This document shows positions 11,401-23,935 of a stretch of 64,000 nucleotides of DNA, in pieces. The notes under the pieces are model-generated. The model had not been told where the DNA came from, did no database searches, and was given only the letters and a program-made list of their open reading frames with translations. The position numbers and the translations under genes were made by a program. Source of the DNA: Aspidapion aeneum. Its lineage: Eukaryota > Arthropoda > Insecta > Coleoptera > Brentidae. The stretch spans positions 67,329,908-67,393,907 of the forward strand of contig OY755038.1 of the NCBI GenBank assembly GCA_963576565.1, in the 5' to 3' direction. The first letter of the stretch is position 1. Each line of letters opens with the position of its first letter.

Positions 11401-12520
11401 CCCCTTCTTTCTTAAATATCCATTCTTATATTTGTTGGGGAATTTATTATAGACTTTTATACCCATATATAATACAGATTTTTCAAATAAGTTAGTTTTG
11501 TAAATAGGTACACTAAAAAGGTTCTGCTACCTTTTCTGCATTCCTCTATTAAAGAATGCATTTTTTGTTGAAAAGTAATTTTTGTTTTTGTACACAAATA
11601 TTGCTAGAGAGTAAAGATATAGTGAATATACTGTCAAAATTTTCAGCTGAATGAAAATTGGCCTACATGTGCTAAAAAGTCTGCTCCTGTAATTTGCATA
11701 ACAATTTTTTTTTTGAGGCACTAATTATCTTTCAGTGTAAGTTCACGAACCCCAGAGAACAATTCCATACTGCAGATGACTTTTGATTTTCTCATGGTAA
11801 AACATCATGAGAAGTCCCGGACTAACAATACCCTTTAGAATCACAATTGCAAAATGTCCGCTTTTAAGTTTAAATGCTACACTGTCTATGTGGTTTTTTT
11901 AAGAAAGATGACAGTCAAAAAAGATGCCTAAAGCTTTTGAATTTTGCTCAATAGGTAGATTTTTATTGTTGAGTTTAAGTAGAGGCTGTGGTTCTTATTT
12001 CTTGCGTTTTTATAATGCACTTAGAGTTTAGAATTTAGATTTATTAGAATTTAAAGTTAGTTTATTTTTAGTACACCAGAGACTTAAGGATTCTGATGTC
12101 TCAGTTGTTTGTTTTGAGAGCTCTATGATGTCTTAACAACCTACTGTGACTGAGTTGTCACCAGCAAACTGTGCCAACTGATGTTCTTTTTTATTTTGTC
12201 CTGGAGAAAGGCCTGCCAATCATTGCTAAAAATGAGATAGAGCAGTGGAAAGAGAATTCCAGCTTAGGGAACTTTTTGAGAAATTAGTTTTTTAAGGGAC
12301 TTGACTTTGTTCCAGTTTTCATCAACAATTTTGACATAATGTTCCCTAACTGCTGCAAGAAACTTTTAAACCAGCTTAAGGCCACTTCATCAATCGCATA
12401 AAAGTCAAGTTTTTTAAGCAATATCTCAAAGTCCACCATGTGAAATGTCTTCGACATATCATAGTAGATACCAGCAAATTTGAAGACTTTTATCCAGGTC
12501 ACCATATATTTTATTTAATA
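11275..12520 (-). pseudogene. Decayed LINE reverse transcriptase (copy B)
   Basis: This is the duplicate of 7750-8960. The minus-strand stretch at 12284-12505 reads SKTFHMVDFEILLKKLDFY followed by ALSWFKSFL, which is clear palm-domain similarity. The extra T near 12411 makes the frame longer here than in copy A. An upstream reverse transcriptase piece of similar style lies at 14146-14490 in the same orientation, so both may come from one older LINE. Confidence 0.75.
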
Positions 12521-12567
12521 TCTCGAACAGAGCTGTATTTTTCTCTTAAGTTTAAATTTTTTTTGTC

Positions 12568-12570
<3 letters not shown>

Positions 12571-12610
<40 letters not shown>
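12571..12610. repeat. (AT)n microsatellite, duplicate
   Basis: A pure AT run of about 40 bases, the counterpart of 9048-9094. Confidence 0.95.
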
Positions 12611-12612
<2 letters not shown>

Positions 12613-13139
12613 TTCTAGTTGGATTTGCATGGCGTTATCGAGGAACTTACCAAAAACAGATAAATTTAAATTAGGCATATAGCACTGGTCGGCCTGAAAA
12701 TCGGCCCTGACACCATTCTTGCCGATTCTTATGTAAAATGACCTCCTGAATTCAAATATGAACTGCGTTTTTCCCCAGGACTTTTTGGCCTTAACATCAT
12801 TATTTCTGAGAGACTGGAGAGTTTAGAGTTCTCAAACATTAATATTTTTAGCAAGGTGGTCAGCTATTTGTTTTGGGGGGGGGGGGGTGTTTTGCATAAA
12901 TGTTAAATGCATTTTCTAATTATTTTTACAAAATTTTAGCTGCCAACAGCTTAACGGCAAAGGTAATAAACGTTACAGCAAAGTATAAAGCAACATATTA
13001 GTATATAAAAGTATATATATATACAGAAACCACTGGCGTATACAAAAAATCGCCTTGGAGGGGCTTGGAAATTTTTTCCACTTTTATTTATTAACATATT
13101 AAAAAGTAGGAAAATAAATAGTTTTAACATGATCTATTT

Positions 13140-13905
13140 TTAGATTCTTGGGGGGGGGGGCTTTCGATGAACCGAACCGAACCCCCCTTGCTCATGCAGA
13201 GACTATAATAAAAAAAGAAAATATTGTTGCTTTATTTGTGAATGGGACAGCCGAGCACGGGACAAATATTACATTGTACGGAAATGGCCTTTGCGGAAAA
13301 GATTTACTCCCGGTCAAAAAAATGTCGCCAACGATCTTTAATAGTCCCGCAAGATAATATTTACTTTTTGCTTTTGCACATCAAACTTGGATTGATCATA
13401 CAGTTTGTAAAAGCACTGGACAAAAGAGGAGACGCATTCATATTTTTGAAAATTAAATTCCCTCGTCATAGTGAGGCTAAATTAAGAAAGATGTTTTTGT
13501 GGGGCCCCAGATTAGACAACTTTTTCAAGATTCGACGTTTATTGAACACCTGAATCAAAAAGAAAAACGAGCTTGGTTTGCATTCCAAAAGGTGTATAAG
13601 AACTTTTTGGGTAACCATAAAAGTGATGATTATGTCGCTCAGGTCGAGGAATTGCCCTTAGCGTAAAAGGCCATGGGATGTAACATGTCCCTTAAGTGCA
13701 CTTCCTTCACTCGCATCTGGACTTCTTTCCTGAAAATTTAGGAGCAGTCTTGGATAAATACGGGGAACGGTTTCATCAAGACATCGCTAAGTTGGAAAAG
13801 AGGTTTGTGAAATGCAAGCATGTTGGCGGAGTACTGCTGGTTTTTGAGACGAGAGGGTTGTACCTCAGGGTATAAAAGGAAAGCAAGCACCAAGTAAAGG
13901 TACGA
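13140..13905 (+). pseudogene. Broken repeat-associated gene of unnamed family
   Basis: Joined across several frames, the plus strand shows HIKLGLIIQFVKALDK, LKIKFPRHSEAKL, a GNHKSDDY-like stretch, MGCNMSLK, GERFHQDIAKLEKR and a Trp-Phe-Leu-Arg-Arg tail. I recall this motif order from many repetitive uncharacterised arthropod and cnidarian proteins that travel with mobile DNA. I cannot name the family with confidence. At least three frame breaks (near 13505, 13665 and 13830) make it a pseudogene. G-rich tracts lie on both sides (13150-13180 and 14030-14060). Confidence 0.5.
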
Positions 13906-13920
13906 AAGTTCTTATTTTTC

Positions 13921-14069
13921 AGTGGCGCAATATGTCCTGGGGGGCCCGACGCCTCTATAGCCTCATGATGTCGAATTTTAAGCTATTTTTTGTGTTTTTT
14001 TTTTATGAAATAAGTGGAATATATGTAAAAGGTTTGGGGGGCCCAAGGCCCCCCTGGGTGCGCCCATGT
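13921..14069. mobile_element. Possible short CAGTGGCG-type element
   Basis: The left end CAGTGGCGCAATATGTCC with a G-run faces a right end GGCCCCCCTGGGTGCGCCCA. These are imperfectly inverted, in the style of hAT-like non-autonomous elements. No clean target duplication is seen, so the call is weak. Confidence 0.35.
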
Positions 14070-14145
14070 ATTTATTATTATTTGAAACTAAAATAACTCC
14101 ATTTAGACTTCAAAATTTTAATTTATGTCGATAATATTATAATTA

Positions 14146-14490
14146 TTATCGAAGTATGATCAAAATAGGTAAAAAGGCTGATCCCTGAAAAATGGTGGGT
14201 GGTAGAAGAAAACGCAAGCTATATTTGGATTCAGGGCGTCGTCTTACATAAGAATCAGTGAAAATAATTCCAGGGCGCAACTGCTGAACTGTGTTATTTG
14301 CTAAGCTTCTAGAGGAACCTTTTTTGAAGACTAAAATTGTGCGACCTACCCTCAGAGCCCTGGGACTTAAACCCTCTCGGAATGACATGTTGAAAATATC
14401 TACCAGAGGAGATGCTATTAAATTTACGATTGATCTCAGAAGACTGCATGGAAATTCGTCTAGTCCATGTCCATTATTCTGTTAGGTATC
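14146..14490 (-). pseudogene. LINE reverse transcriptase N-terminal fragment
   Basis: The minus strand reads GLDEFPCSLLR, NLIASPLVDIFNMSF, then VGRTILVFKKGSS. This is the usual run-up to the first reverse transcriptase motifs of Jockey/CR1-like LINEs. The expected NYRPISL block is lost. It may be the upstream part of the decayed LINE at 11275-12520, separated by the 12.7-14.1 kb insertion. Confidence 0.6.
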
Positions 14491-14499
14491 TAGTAGACT

Positions 14500-16086
14500 T
14501 GTAGTTACATACCTGTCAATGTCAAAGAATTATAAGACATAACTAGCCTTATATATGTGGTAGAAACCCGAGCATGTCACCACTATGATCTGTCACGTTT
14601 TACAAACTTAAATTTCTGACCCTTTTCACGAGATGATCTTTAGCTATTAGGAATCCGATACAATGATTTTGGAAGATTTACTATTGGTGCGTGAGGTTTA
14701 GAATTCCTCAGAAACTTGCTAATCTTAAGCTAGTAGTAAATATGTTTCAAACGTAGGATTGCTTTTACGAGGTTGTCAAACATGATTTAGTAAATACAAA
14801 AAATCCTGGGTAAATATTACTTAGTAATAATATTGACCTGTGGTCAGTTTGTTATTCCACATGAACAAAATTACAAAAATAATAAATACTAATTTTTGTT
14901 TTCAAAACCCTTTCAAATTATACCAAAGGCGGTACTTGGAGGAAGTATATACTATAAGAGTTTTTCTCAGTTATTAAACAAATGTAAACTTTAATTACTA
15001 TTAAACATTTGTATTCTAATATTCACACTCTTTAAACTTTTAGGTTTTAGGAACCTTTTGTAGGTTTGTTATAAATATATTTATTTAACAAGATTTGAAA
15101 AGTTAATTGAATAATATTATTCAATCAAGTGCTTATATTACTTTGTACTACTGTTTAGGTTTGGGATATTATATTGATTAAAAATGCCGATTTTAGGGCA
15201 ACGAAAGGTTTGTATTTGATGTCAAAAAACCAGAAAAACAAGAAACAATATTTTAAAACATTGGAAACAGCGATAATAAAAAGGTTTAAAATTAAAATAG
15301 ACTCTAAAAGTAAAGATCAATGCCTAAAAACAAATCGCTACGTTGCCAAAAATTTTACTTATTCTTAACCTAGTTGCTGCTTGTTGATGTCAAAAACAAT
15401 ATTTAATTATAAATATTTAAAAACTTATAAATGGCAACAACACCATTTATATTCAAATTCCGATTTGTTACATTATCATGACCAATCCAAGCGTCATCGA
15501 TTAGTGAGATGTCAAGTAAACAAAATTTTTTTAAAATTAAAGTACAATTTAAAAAAGTATTTATAAATGTAAGTTAATTTATTTCGTGGTTTAAAACATT
15601 TTTTTTAGCTAAACTTTTTGTGTATAATTATTATATTTATTATAGAAAAAAGCAGCTGCCTTCTTAATGGAAAGCATCAAATGATAATAGATAAAAATAG
15701 CAACCACCAAGCTGGTTTTAACCCTATTTACTTACATTTTTATTACCAATAGATCAATATTCAAGTTAATAAAGCCTAGCAACTCAACCTTGCAGGTATT
15801 TTTGTTAAAACAGGGAAGTAAATTGAATTCTGGATAAGACACGAAATTGCGACTGGGTGAAGTAAAGTTATAAATAACAGTTATTCATGCTAAAGCAGCG
15901 AAGAGCGGAGTAATGCAATATCCCCTCTAGGTCTCACCTATCGTATAGTAGTTATAATGGTAAGGCACAAAGAGACTAGATATTCTAATGTTAGGAAGTT
16001 AGAAGAATGATAACGACATTAAAAATAGTTGATTTAAGAAAAAAATTTCAATTAAACGTGTTTCCGCAAATGCTTATTTTTCAAGA
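14500..16086. other. AT-rich stretch without recognised features
   Basis: Only short frames without family resemblance are present, for example at 15174-15368 and 15381-15566. I see no RNA gene and no complete element. Confidence 0.5.
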
Positions 16087-16088
16087 TA

Positions 16089-16759
16089 CAGGGTGTTAAA
16101 GTTTAAATTTTTTGTTTGTTTTTTCTTTATAGCTCGTGCAGTTTTGAGATGTTTAGCTCTAGTTTGAAACCCATATTTAGCTACAAGACATACATCATTA
16201 AACATGCCAAATATCGCGATAAAACTACTGGGTAATATTTTTTCAGGGGTCATGCCCCCTTTTTACCCCCAGAAATTTTTGCAGTAAGCCAATGGCAGAT
16301 AAAAGAATGTTTTATTCAGAAATATTTAGATCTCTCCGTCTTCGATAAAAAAAAACAAAAAAGGAAAATCTGTACCCTGCTAAATGACACTCAAGTTTAA
16401 GATAGGCACTACATCACATTTTTTAAAAATTTTATGCGAGTTTTATGTAATTTCTGAATAGCAATCGAAGATACACATTATACTTTTTGTCTTTTTTTTG
16501 CAAAACGGTTGGAGAAACACAAAATTGCAAAAGATTAAAAAATTTCTCAATAAAAAAAGGAATTCATTTTATATTTTTGAATCTGCCAGATACTTACTGC
16601 AAAAAGTTCTGGGGAAAAATGGAGGTATAACCCCGGAAAAAAAATCACCCTTTACATCTCAAAAAGTGCACGAGTTATAAAGAAAATATAAAGTTTTTTC
16701 TTAAAATCTCTTAAAGAATAATCCTCTGAAGTTTGGCGACATACTTTATTAACACCCTG
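16089..16759. mobile_element. CAGGGTG-ended MITE, 0.67 kb
   Basis: The ends CAGGGTGTTAA and its complement TTAACACCCTG are each flanked by TA (16087-16088 and 16760-16761). Inverted similarity continues inward, diverged, for well over 150 bases, with CTCGTGCAGTTTTGAGATG paired to its counterpart near 16660 and GGGGGCATGACCCC-like blocks. TA flanks fit a Tc1/mariner-like origin, but no transposase is present. Confidence 0.7.
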
Positions 16760-17058
16760 TATAATACAAAATTAGTGATATCCATTATCATCCTAAGTAA
16801 ATAATTTGTCGTTATCGAATTTGTGTCGACATCGCAACGTCGTTATGAATCACAAAGCCTAACGTCACAACAGAATTTTTAACGTAATAGTATTTTATAT
16901 CAATTTAAGGAATCGTTTTATAATTGCGGCAATCTTTGAAATTTGTTTTAATGTCATGGCTTTAAGAAATAAAGGTTGTTAATGTTTGTTGTCAAACTAA
17001 TACGCCTTGTTTTAATCCCACTAGAATTTTTCACAATTAATAAATATTTATATTTTTT

Positions 17059-17610
17059 TTGAACAAGAAGCGTGGTATTTTTTATCAATCAAAAGAGCAA
17101 GCAGGATTCAAAAAGGGTTTCAGTACAGTTGACCACCCATTAACCATAAAAATTCTAATAGCACGGGCCAACGAATACAGCATTCCACTGTATATTGCGT
17201 TTATAGACTTTGAAGGCCTTACCTATGAATTCCAGATCTGGACACTTACAAAATTAAACATGGATATGACAAATGTTATATATAAAGCTAACAGATAGAA
17301 AAATAAATGAATGATATAATAAATGATAAGAAATAAAGCAAAAATAAGGGATGCCTGAGGAGAAGTAGCAAAATAAAATGGAAATTTGCCGGTCAAAATA
17401 TCGGACAGAAAGACAATCGATGGAACAAATGTATTGTAAACTGGAGACTTTGGGAAAATAAAAAAGTAGAAGAAGACCCCAAATGAGATGAGAGGACGAT
17501 TTGAAAAAACATGCGGGAACTAGATGGATGAGCACGGCAACAGACAAATAAAAGTGGAAGCTATTAGGGGAGGCCTATGTTCAGATGGATCGAAGAAGGC
17601 TAAAAAGATA
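17059..17610 (+). pseudogene. RTE-like LINE fragment
   Basis: The first part reads SKEQAGFKKGFSTVDHPLT, then NEYSIPLYIAFIDFEG, a reverse transcriptase palm start. After a gap and frame breaks, 17340-17600 gives RSSKIKWKFAGQ, DNRWNKCIVNWRLWENK and a WMSTATDRQKW-like stretch, the usual C-terminal end of the same LINE type. The middle of the reverse transcriptase is deleted. It is a different family from the minus-strand RTE at 1605-7880. Confidence 0.75.
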
Positions 17611-19610
17611 GATAGATTTAGTTTTATGGTTGTCGTAACAAACAAACTTACTACTATTTTTAAATTGATAAAAGCTGTAAGAACTGTCATCGACTGGTAA
17701 AGTGTCAACTGCAGAAAATTAAAAATCACATCAAAACATTTTTGAGGAGCGCTTGTTTTTGCAGTAATCAAATGCACATGATTACACAAAAGACTAAGAC
17801 TTAGTGGGCGATTGTGTCTAAAGCTTCAACTTGACATTTGTTCTTTTTTTACGCATTTCATTACTCCTTTTCAGATGTCTCCATTTATTTCATGTCCATC
17901 CCATATGGTTACGCTCGAACTGATGTTTCCCAATAAGGACGAAACATCGATGTCTACGAGCTGTCGTCCCCCTTTTGAGGAAATGTCCGCAAACCTGTTT
18001 TTCTTAAGTCTTTTGACTATTTCCTTGCAATATCCCTATTATTTTATTGTATATTATCGAACCTAGATAAACTGTGCGCTTAAATTCCTTACAAAATACC
18101 GCGCACCTATATTAAAGTTTATATTCTTTACTTTACTAAGTATATCTATGTGGACGGCATTAAACATCCTCGTTTATCATAGGAGAATATGACGTCGTCA
18201 ATGTAATTTGTAGACCTTTGGGTGGTTTGCAATTAGACCGTAGTTCATATTATAATCGATAGGAATGTCTCTATATGCGAGTGCATAATTACTCCTACGT
18301 GATGTGTAAAATTAGCAATTAACTTGCTATTAGTACCCAGCTGACGTTTTAAAAATATATCCTGGCTCTTAAAGGGTTTTCTGTTCTCTGGGGGATTGGA
18401 TAATATTTTAATTATGTTGTATTCATGTTAGCCGAGTTTTCTAATTTTTGCACTTTTTTACAAAAAAAATTAAATAAAAAAAAAAATTGTAATATTTTTT
18501 GTTAAAACTTAGGTTAGGTGTTTTTGTTAATTTTATAGTATAGAACGAATGATTTTGCATATTTTTTTACTTATGACTTTTTTTGAAAATGTTATTAGTT
18601 TTCAAGAAAATCACAAAAAAAACTGATTTTTATAACACTTGGGGCTTTGTATCTAGCAAAGCTCAAGAAGGATTTTGGCGGAGAATATGTGGAGATGTGT
18701 CCCGAATGCTAAGGAATAATTATACGAAAATCTCCAGCTTGTATCTATTTTTTTCCAGGTGAATTCCTAATATGACTAGGCTATTAATTTTTATTATTAA
18801 ATGGAGTATTAGAATTTTCTAAACTATCTTTATATTTTTGCAATTTTTTAGATGGTTATTAAGTATTCTAAAGCGATAATTACATCTTTAGATTAACTTG
18901 TTTAGAGGTTTTTAGTATGTGTTATGATATTTCACGATTAGTTTTTTAATATACGTTTTTTCAAAGTCGAAATTATTAGCTATTAATATCAAATGACCTC
19001 AAAACTATTTAATTAATTAAATAAATCCAGATTTGTATATTCTTTTAATATAAACTAATTTTGATAAATTAATAAGAATGTCAATAGGCAATGCACATGT
19101 TTAAATAGAATGAAGAAAATGTTATTTAAAACAAGAAGATTAAATAATTTTTAAAATAAAGGGTTCCTTGTGTCAAAAAACTACGAATCATTACAAACAT
19201 TACTACTTTAAACAAAACGCCAAAGAAAAGAAACCTTTCAGACAAATTTAAAAAATTGAATGACTACTAATAAAATACATTCTTCTAAATAAAAGCAAAT
19301 CAAAGAAAAAAGCATCATAAAATAGCCTAAGGAAAAGGAATGAGAGAGAATTAAATTTCTAATATCTCTTCGTCAAGAAAAAACAAAGACAATCATATTA
19401 CCTAAGAGGATATGTAATTCGGATGAACACATTACAAAGCTTCTAAGGGAGAAAGGAAAATCCAAGCAACTCCAAAATCCCCAATACGAAATTAAATCTT
19501 AAATGATTAAATGAAGTTGAGCAAGCCATCAGAGAAGTTAAGCTCATATCACAGGTATTATAAAATAGAAAATCTTTAAGTCATGAAAGCATCTTAAATA
19601 TTTATGGAAT
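17611..19610. other. AT-rich stretch without recognised features
   Basis: No supported gene, RNA or complete element is seen. Short frames at 17520-17789 and 17812-18066 have no family resemblance. Confidence 0.5.
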
Positions 19611-19611
19611 T

Positions 19612-19790
19612 TTAACACTTTAACTGCCATGTGTACCATAAATGGGACACGGCAAATTTTAATTCTCCGCCATGTGTACACATATTGGAAACATGTATTA
19701 GAAAGATTCTCGGCCATGTCTGGGTGGCTGGTACATATCTGCGGTGTACCTATTTAAATGGGATTATCGATGGATCTGGCGTGGCACTAT
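19612..19790 (+). mobile_element. Possible piggyBac-like terminus
   Basis: TTAA at 19612-19615 is followed directly by CACTTTAACTGCC, the style of piggyBac-like ends. After that a GCCATGTGTAC motif is repeated (about 19627 and 19670). No matching right end was found before the MITE at 19839, so this is a weak call. Confidence 0.25.
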
Positions 19791-19838
19791 ACTATAATAA
19801 AAAAAAAAAGAAAAAATATATTTTCTTTCATGACTTTT

Positions 19839-20105
19839 CAGCGGCGTAGCGTGCCTGTAGGGGCGGGGGGGCCGATCGCTAACAAGGGCGCCCATCAAAA
19901 TAATCTTGCGACCAAAAAAAAAGAAAAGGTCATCATGTCTTATCTTTACTTTTCTTTGCGGCCCTGCTACTACTACTACTAATAATACAGGGGCGCTTCG
20001 GCCACCCATAGGGCGCCAGTACCCTCGGGCCGGGGGGGGGGGGGGGGGTTCGGTTCGGTTCGGTTCGGGGGGGGGGGCGACAAGCCCCCTCACGCTACGC
20101 CACTG
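19839..20105. mobile_element. hAT-like MITE with perfect 8-bp target duplication
   Basis: Direct repeats TGACTTTT lie at 19831-19838 and 20106-20113. The ends CAGCGGCGTAGCGTG and the complement of CAGTGGCGTAGCGTG are inverted with one mismatch. The 267-base body is full of G-runs and contains a CGGTTCGGTTCGGTTCGG stretch near 20050. The 8-bp duplication and CAG..CTG ends fit hAT. There is no coding capacity. Confidence 0.85.
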
Positions 20106-20479
20106 TGACTTTTACTTAAAACAAATACAAATAAAGTGCTTAAGGCGAAACAAATATTTTGGCCCACAGGACCCGGCACATTTTTTTCTCTAAATCAGCG
20201 AGAAATGAAAAACCGTATAAATAAAAAAAAACTACCGAGTAAGCGCTGTTTGTAACACTATAATTATCAGAAATCAGCAAAAAATAATTTAAAAAAAGAA
20301 TTGAAAAATAAATAATGTTATTTATTCTCACAATAACAGAAAATGTTAAACAAAATCAAGAAAAATTCTAAATTGTTGATATAAAAAATATGGTAGCGTA
20401 CTACACATAAAACATTGTAATTCTCTCGGGAAAACCAATGTTTTGTGAATCCAATAGGTACAGGATATAGTTCGGGCCT

Positions 20480-22490
20480 AAGAGGGAAATTTAGGGGCTT
20501 GTCTGCATTTCCGCGTACCGTGACGAAATTTGGCACAAAGGTACCAGACACCTAGAGATGCAATTTTAAAAGTGGTGCTCCGATGGAACCCAGTGCAGGG
20601 CCAAGATACAGGGGCGTACTTGAGGTGGGACAGAAATAAATGTTTCGCGTACAATTTTTGTCTCTTTAACTTTATAGCTATGTAGCTTATAAATTCAAAG
20701 ATCTATAAAAATTTAAAGCGGAAATAAGGTTTCTTTTTTGAGGACCAAAAGGTAGGAAATTAATAAAATCTGATGTCGTCTAATGTGGTCATTTCTAGGT
20801 AATTTAGTATTCTAAACCAAAATAAATATCAATTGAGCCAATACGTCAAACTGTTCACATGATATGTCAAAAACTGACACCTTAATCTGCCAGGGATTAT
20901 TCAAAATACCTGATCAGGCCTAATATAATTTGATAACTTAGTGTAGTGTAGTAAAAGTAAAAGTGGAATCAAATTTCTATAATTTTAAATTTTTAACATA
21001 ATCCAACAACAAAAACAACAACAAATCTGCCAATTCTTTAGTAGTGGAAAATTATTAAAATTTTGTCTAATTAACGGACCTTATAGTTTTGGTAATAACA
21101 AAGTTCGCAATATTACCGACTTTATTTTGCATACCCTGTATGTTTTAAAGTCTCTAACTAACAGCTACATAGGTGATTAATTAATTTTAACTTTCCACTG
21201 TATATTTTCTAGTTTTACAAGTGCTGGAAATAACGTTTAACGTCTTTCACACCTCGTATTTTCTTACAATTACAAAGCTGGGTAAAAAAATGTACAGCGT
21301 GTAAAAAAGGCGTTCTTCTAGTTATAACAAGTAGTAAAATTAAGAAGGTGTCTTAAACTGCATAACCGGTATAACCAAAAGTTTGAGACTACTACTTTTT
21401 ACATGATTTTTATAATATCACCTTGTATCTTTCAGCATAAAACAAAATTACACTAACCTAAATTTTGTGTCATACCCTGTAATAAGCCGATAAATTGTGC
21501 CAAGTTGTTGTGGCCCGGTATATACGTTCAGAAATTGGTAATGATGTAGCACTTATTAGGAAAATAGAGTACAATAAATGGTTTATAAATGAGAATATAG
21601 TGATTGCAATGAGATGTTTATTTGATATATTTAGAGTTATTTGAATTTACAGCACTAAAATAAAAAATTACGAAAAAGTTTTAGAACTATTTTCTAGTTA
21701 CTTTTTAACACTCTCTATAAAAAAATTTATTTAAGAAAATAAAAGCTGTACTAGTTTTGTTGTAAAGTGCTGACTTTTGGTTTTCCATAGTGATTTGTAG
21801 CGTCGTCATTAAAAAAATCTACTTAAAATAACTTATTTTTAAAAACAGCCTGCATTTTTAACAGTTCAAACTAATTTTTATTTTTAGTTCGCAAAATATA
21901 AATAAAAGCTAAATATCTTTTATTTGGTATATATTTTTTGAATATATCCTTACGTCTAAGAAATCCACATACTTGTCCATCTTTTTAGATTTTTTTAAAT
22001 TTAGATTTATTAAATATAACCCCCCTGTACTCCGATCCTGTATATGTCACACCAGTCCAGTAATTTTTATTTTAAAAAGAAGCAATTTGTTTATATCCTC
22101 ATCAAATTTTAACACCTTATCTTGCATAAATAAGCTTCTGGAATTTTTCTACTCAATACCCACACCAAAAATTTCTCAAAAAATAATTATTTATTTTTTA
22201 TTTCTTGGAAGAAAATAAAGATGTATAATTTTTTTATCACTTAAATTAAAAGTGTATATGTTCTTATAATCAGCGCCAAGTTTTATTGCTCTAGCTTTAC
22301 ATTTATATTTTATACAGAATTTTAATGGGATAGATACAATTAAAAATAAAACACCCTGTATCTTTGCTCTGCACTGGGTTCGGGATACGCACCACTTCGT
22401 GAAATAAGACCATAGTGTCGTAGTATTTTCGTGCCAAGTTTCATTACGGTACGCAAAAATGCAGACAAAAGTGGCTTAGGCTCCGCACTA
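20480..22490. mobile_element. Possible 2-kb element with inverted ends
   Basis: Bases 20480-20630 and the complement of 22340-22490 share ordered blocks: CCTAAG, TGTCTGCATTT, GCGTACCGT, TTGGCAC, GTGGTGC and GAACCCAGTGCAG. The blocks are diverged and I could not fix a target duplication. The interior is AT-rich and non-coding apart from short frames. Confidence 0.5.
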
Positions 22491-23444
22491 ATAATTTATA
22501 TAAATTTAATTAAAACAAGTCGGGCCAATTTATAAAAATGTTTGCAAAATCAATAGACCAACTGTAACTCTTACAAAAGCTTATTAAAGCAGTTTTAAAA
22601 TGCTGAAAGTTCCTTGTATCGATATTCGAGAAACACTGTGTATAATCAAATTACGAATTTCTTTTTCAGTCAGCTTCAGAAGAACAGACAGACAAAAGGC
22701 CAGGCCGAAATATCTTTGTAATCTCGTCATGTGTTAAAATTATTTTTTCCGGACGAAAATTAATGTACCGTGCATTGAGTGGACAAAAGGTTTATTAAAA
22801 AATATCAATATAGAATACTACAAACCAGCTGGTGCTTTGTATGCTAAATTACAGTTTTTATATTTGATGAATGGAAGTAATTGAAAATACTTTGCAGCCA
22901 TTTTTAAAGTAGTACAAGCTGCACAAAATCCTTCCTTTTCAAATCTGCTCTATAATATAGGGGTTTTTAAATAAATAAATAAATAAATATAGGTTTATAT
23001 AAATGGAAGGAACACATTGTTTAGTTTTATAATTTAACGTTTTTTTAAAATAAACCATTACCCATCATAGGTAGAACCTTGTTGGTGTGGGATTACTGAT
23101 AATAATTTTTTTATTGACAAAAAATCTGTACCATTATATTAATATCCCAGTAAAAATATTGCAGTCAATAGAACTTTTAACCTTTTATGACAATATAATT
23201 TAAATCGTTGCTGTCGTTTATATGATAAACCTAGGGTGAAAATTTTGAACGAGCGCAGCGAGGGCTACCATTTGTGAGGGATAAAAATACACTTTACGCA
23301 ATTCCTCGCACTTTTTGATTTTTATTCCTAATTAATTTTTTAAGGGTTTTTTTATCCCCAATTTGTCATTTTTGAAGCCATGGATAAAAAGTGAATGAAT
23401 AAGCAAGTGATCAAAAATAAACTGTAATTCTCTATTTTTACCTT

Positions 23445-23935
23445 TCTAGCCCTCGTAGGAATGATTAGAGAAGGTATCATTTTCGACGAAATTTTTTTTT
23501 GAGATAATGCTGAAAATGTGTTATTTGGGTGTATTTTGACCTATCCTAGCAATATCGTCGTGATCTCTGTCTGTGTGTGTGTATATTATTTCTGTCCGTA
23601 ACACAATAGCTCCTAAACCGCTGAACCGATTTCTATAAAATTTTCAGGTAAAATAGTGTTCGACACTGACGGGCTGATTAGCTTTTGGTCAAAATCCATT
23701 AATCTCAATGACAGTTTTTTTGACAATTAAAACTTTAAAAATGCTAACTTTTTAACGGAGAATTGTATCAATATACAGTTTTCGGAATGTGGTTGAATAC
23801 ATTTTGGCCAATAATTTGTATTATTACTAAAAACTTCTTAAGAGCTTGAAGTGTGCTAATAGGCTAGTTAGGAAGGTATCAGATCCGTCATGGATCCATT
23901 TATTTTTTTTGATCTGCAAAAAAGTCTTAATTTTC
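23445..23935 (+). repeat. Interspersed repeat B, copy 1
   Basis: It shares an ordered series of blocks with 52862-53350: GAAGGTATCATTTTCGA versus GAAGGTATTGATTTCGA, AATGCTGAAAATGTG, TAGCTCCTAAACCG, AAAATAGTGTT, AAAACTTC and GATCCAT. The two are diverged, so this is an old dispersed non-coding repeat. A GT-rich microsatellite lies at the same place in both. Confidence 0.6.

Larger units (their letters stand above)
5661..12698 (+). repeat. Head-to-tail 3.5-kb duplication (5661-9181 and 9182-12698)
   Basis: The second copy follows the first at an offset of 3521 bases. Differences that I can see are few: 5731 G versus 9252 A, 6719 C versus 10240 G (Ser to Thr in the LINE linker), 8483 T versus 12004 G, one base near 9030, one extra T near 12411 and the shorter (AT)n. 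The junction at 9180-9184 joins GGTCGGCCTGAAA to TTATTGTTGTCTTG with about 2 bases of microhomology. The unit starts inside FB1 and ends inside or next to the decayed LINE. Confidence 0.95.
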
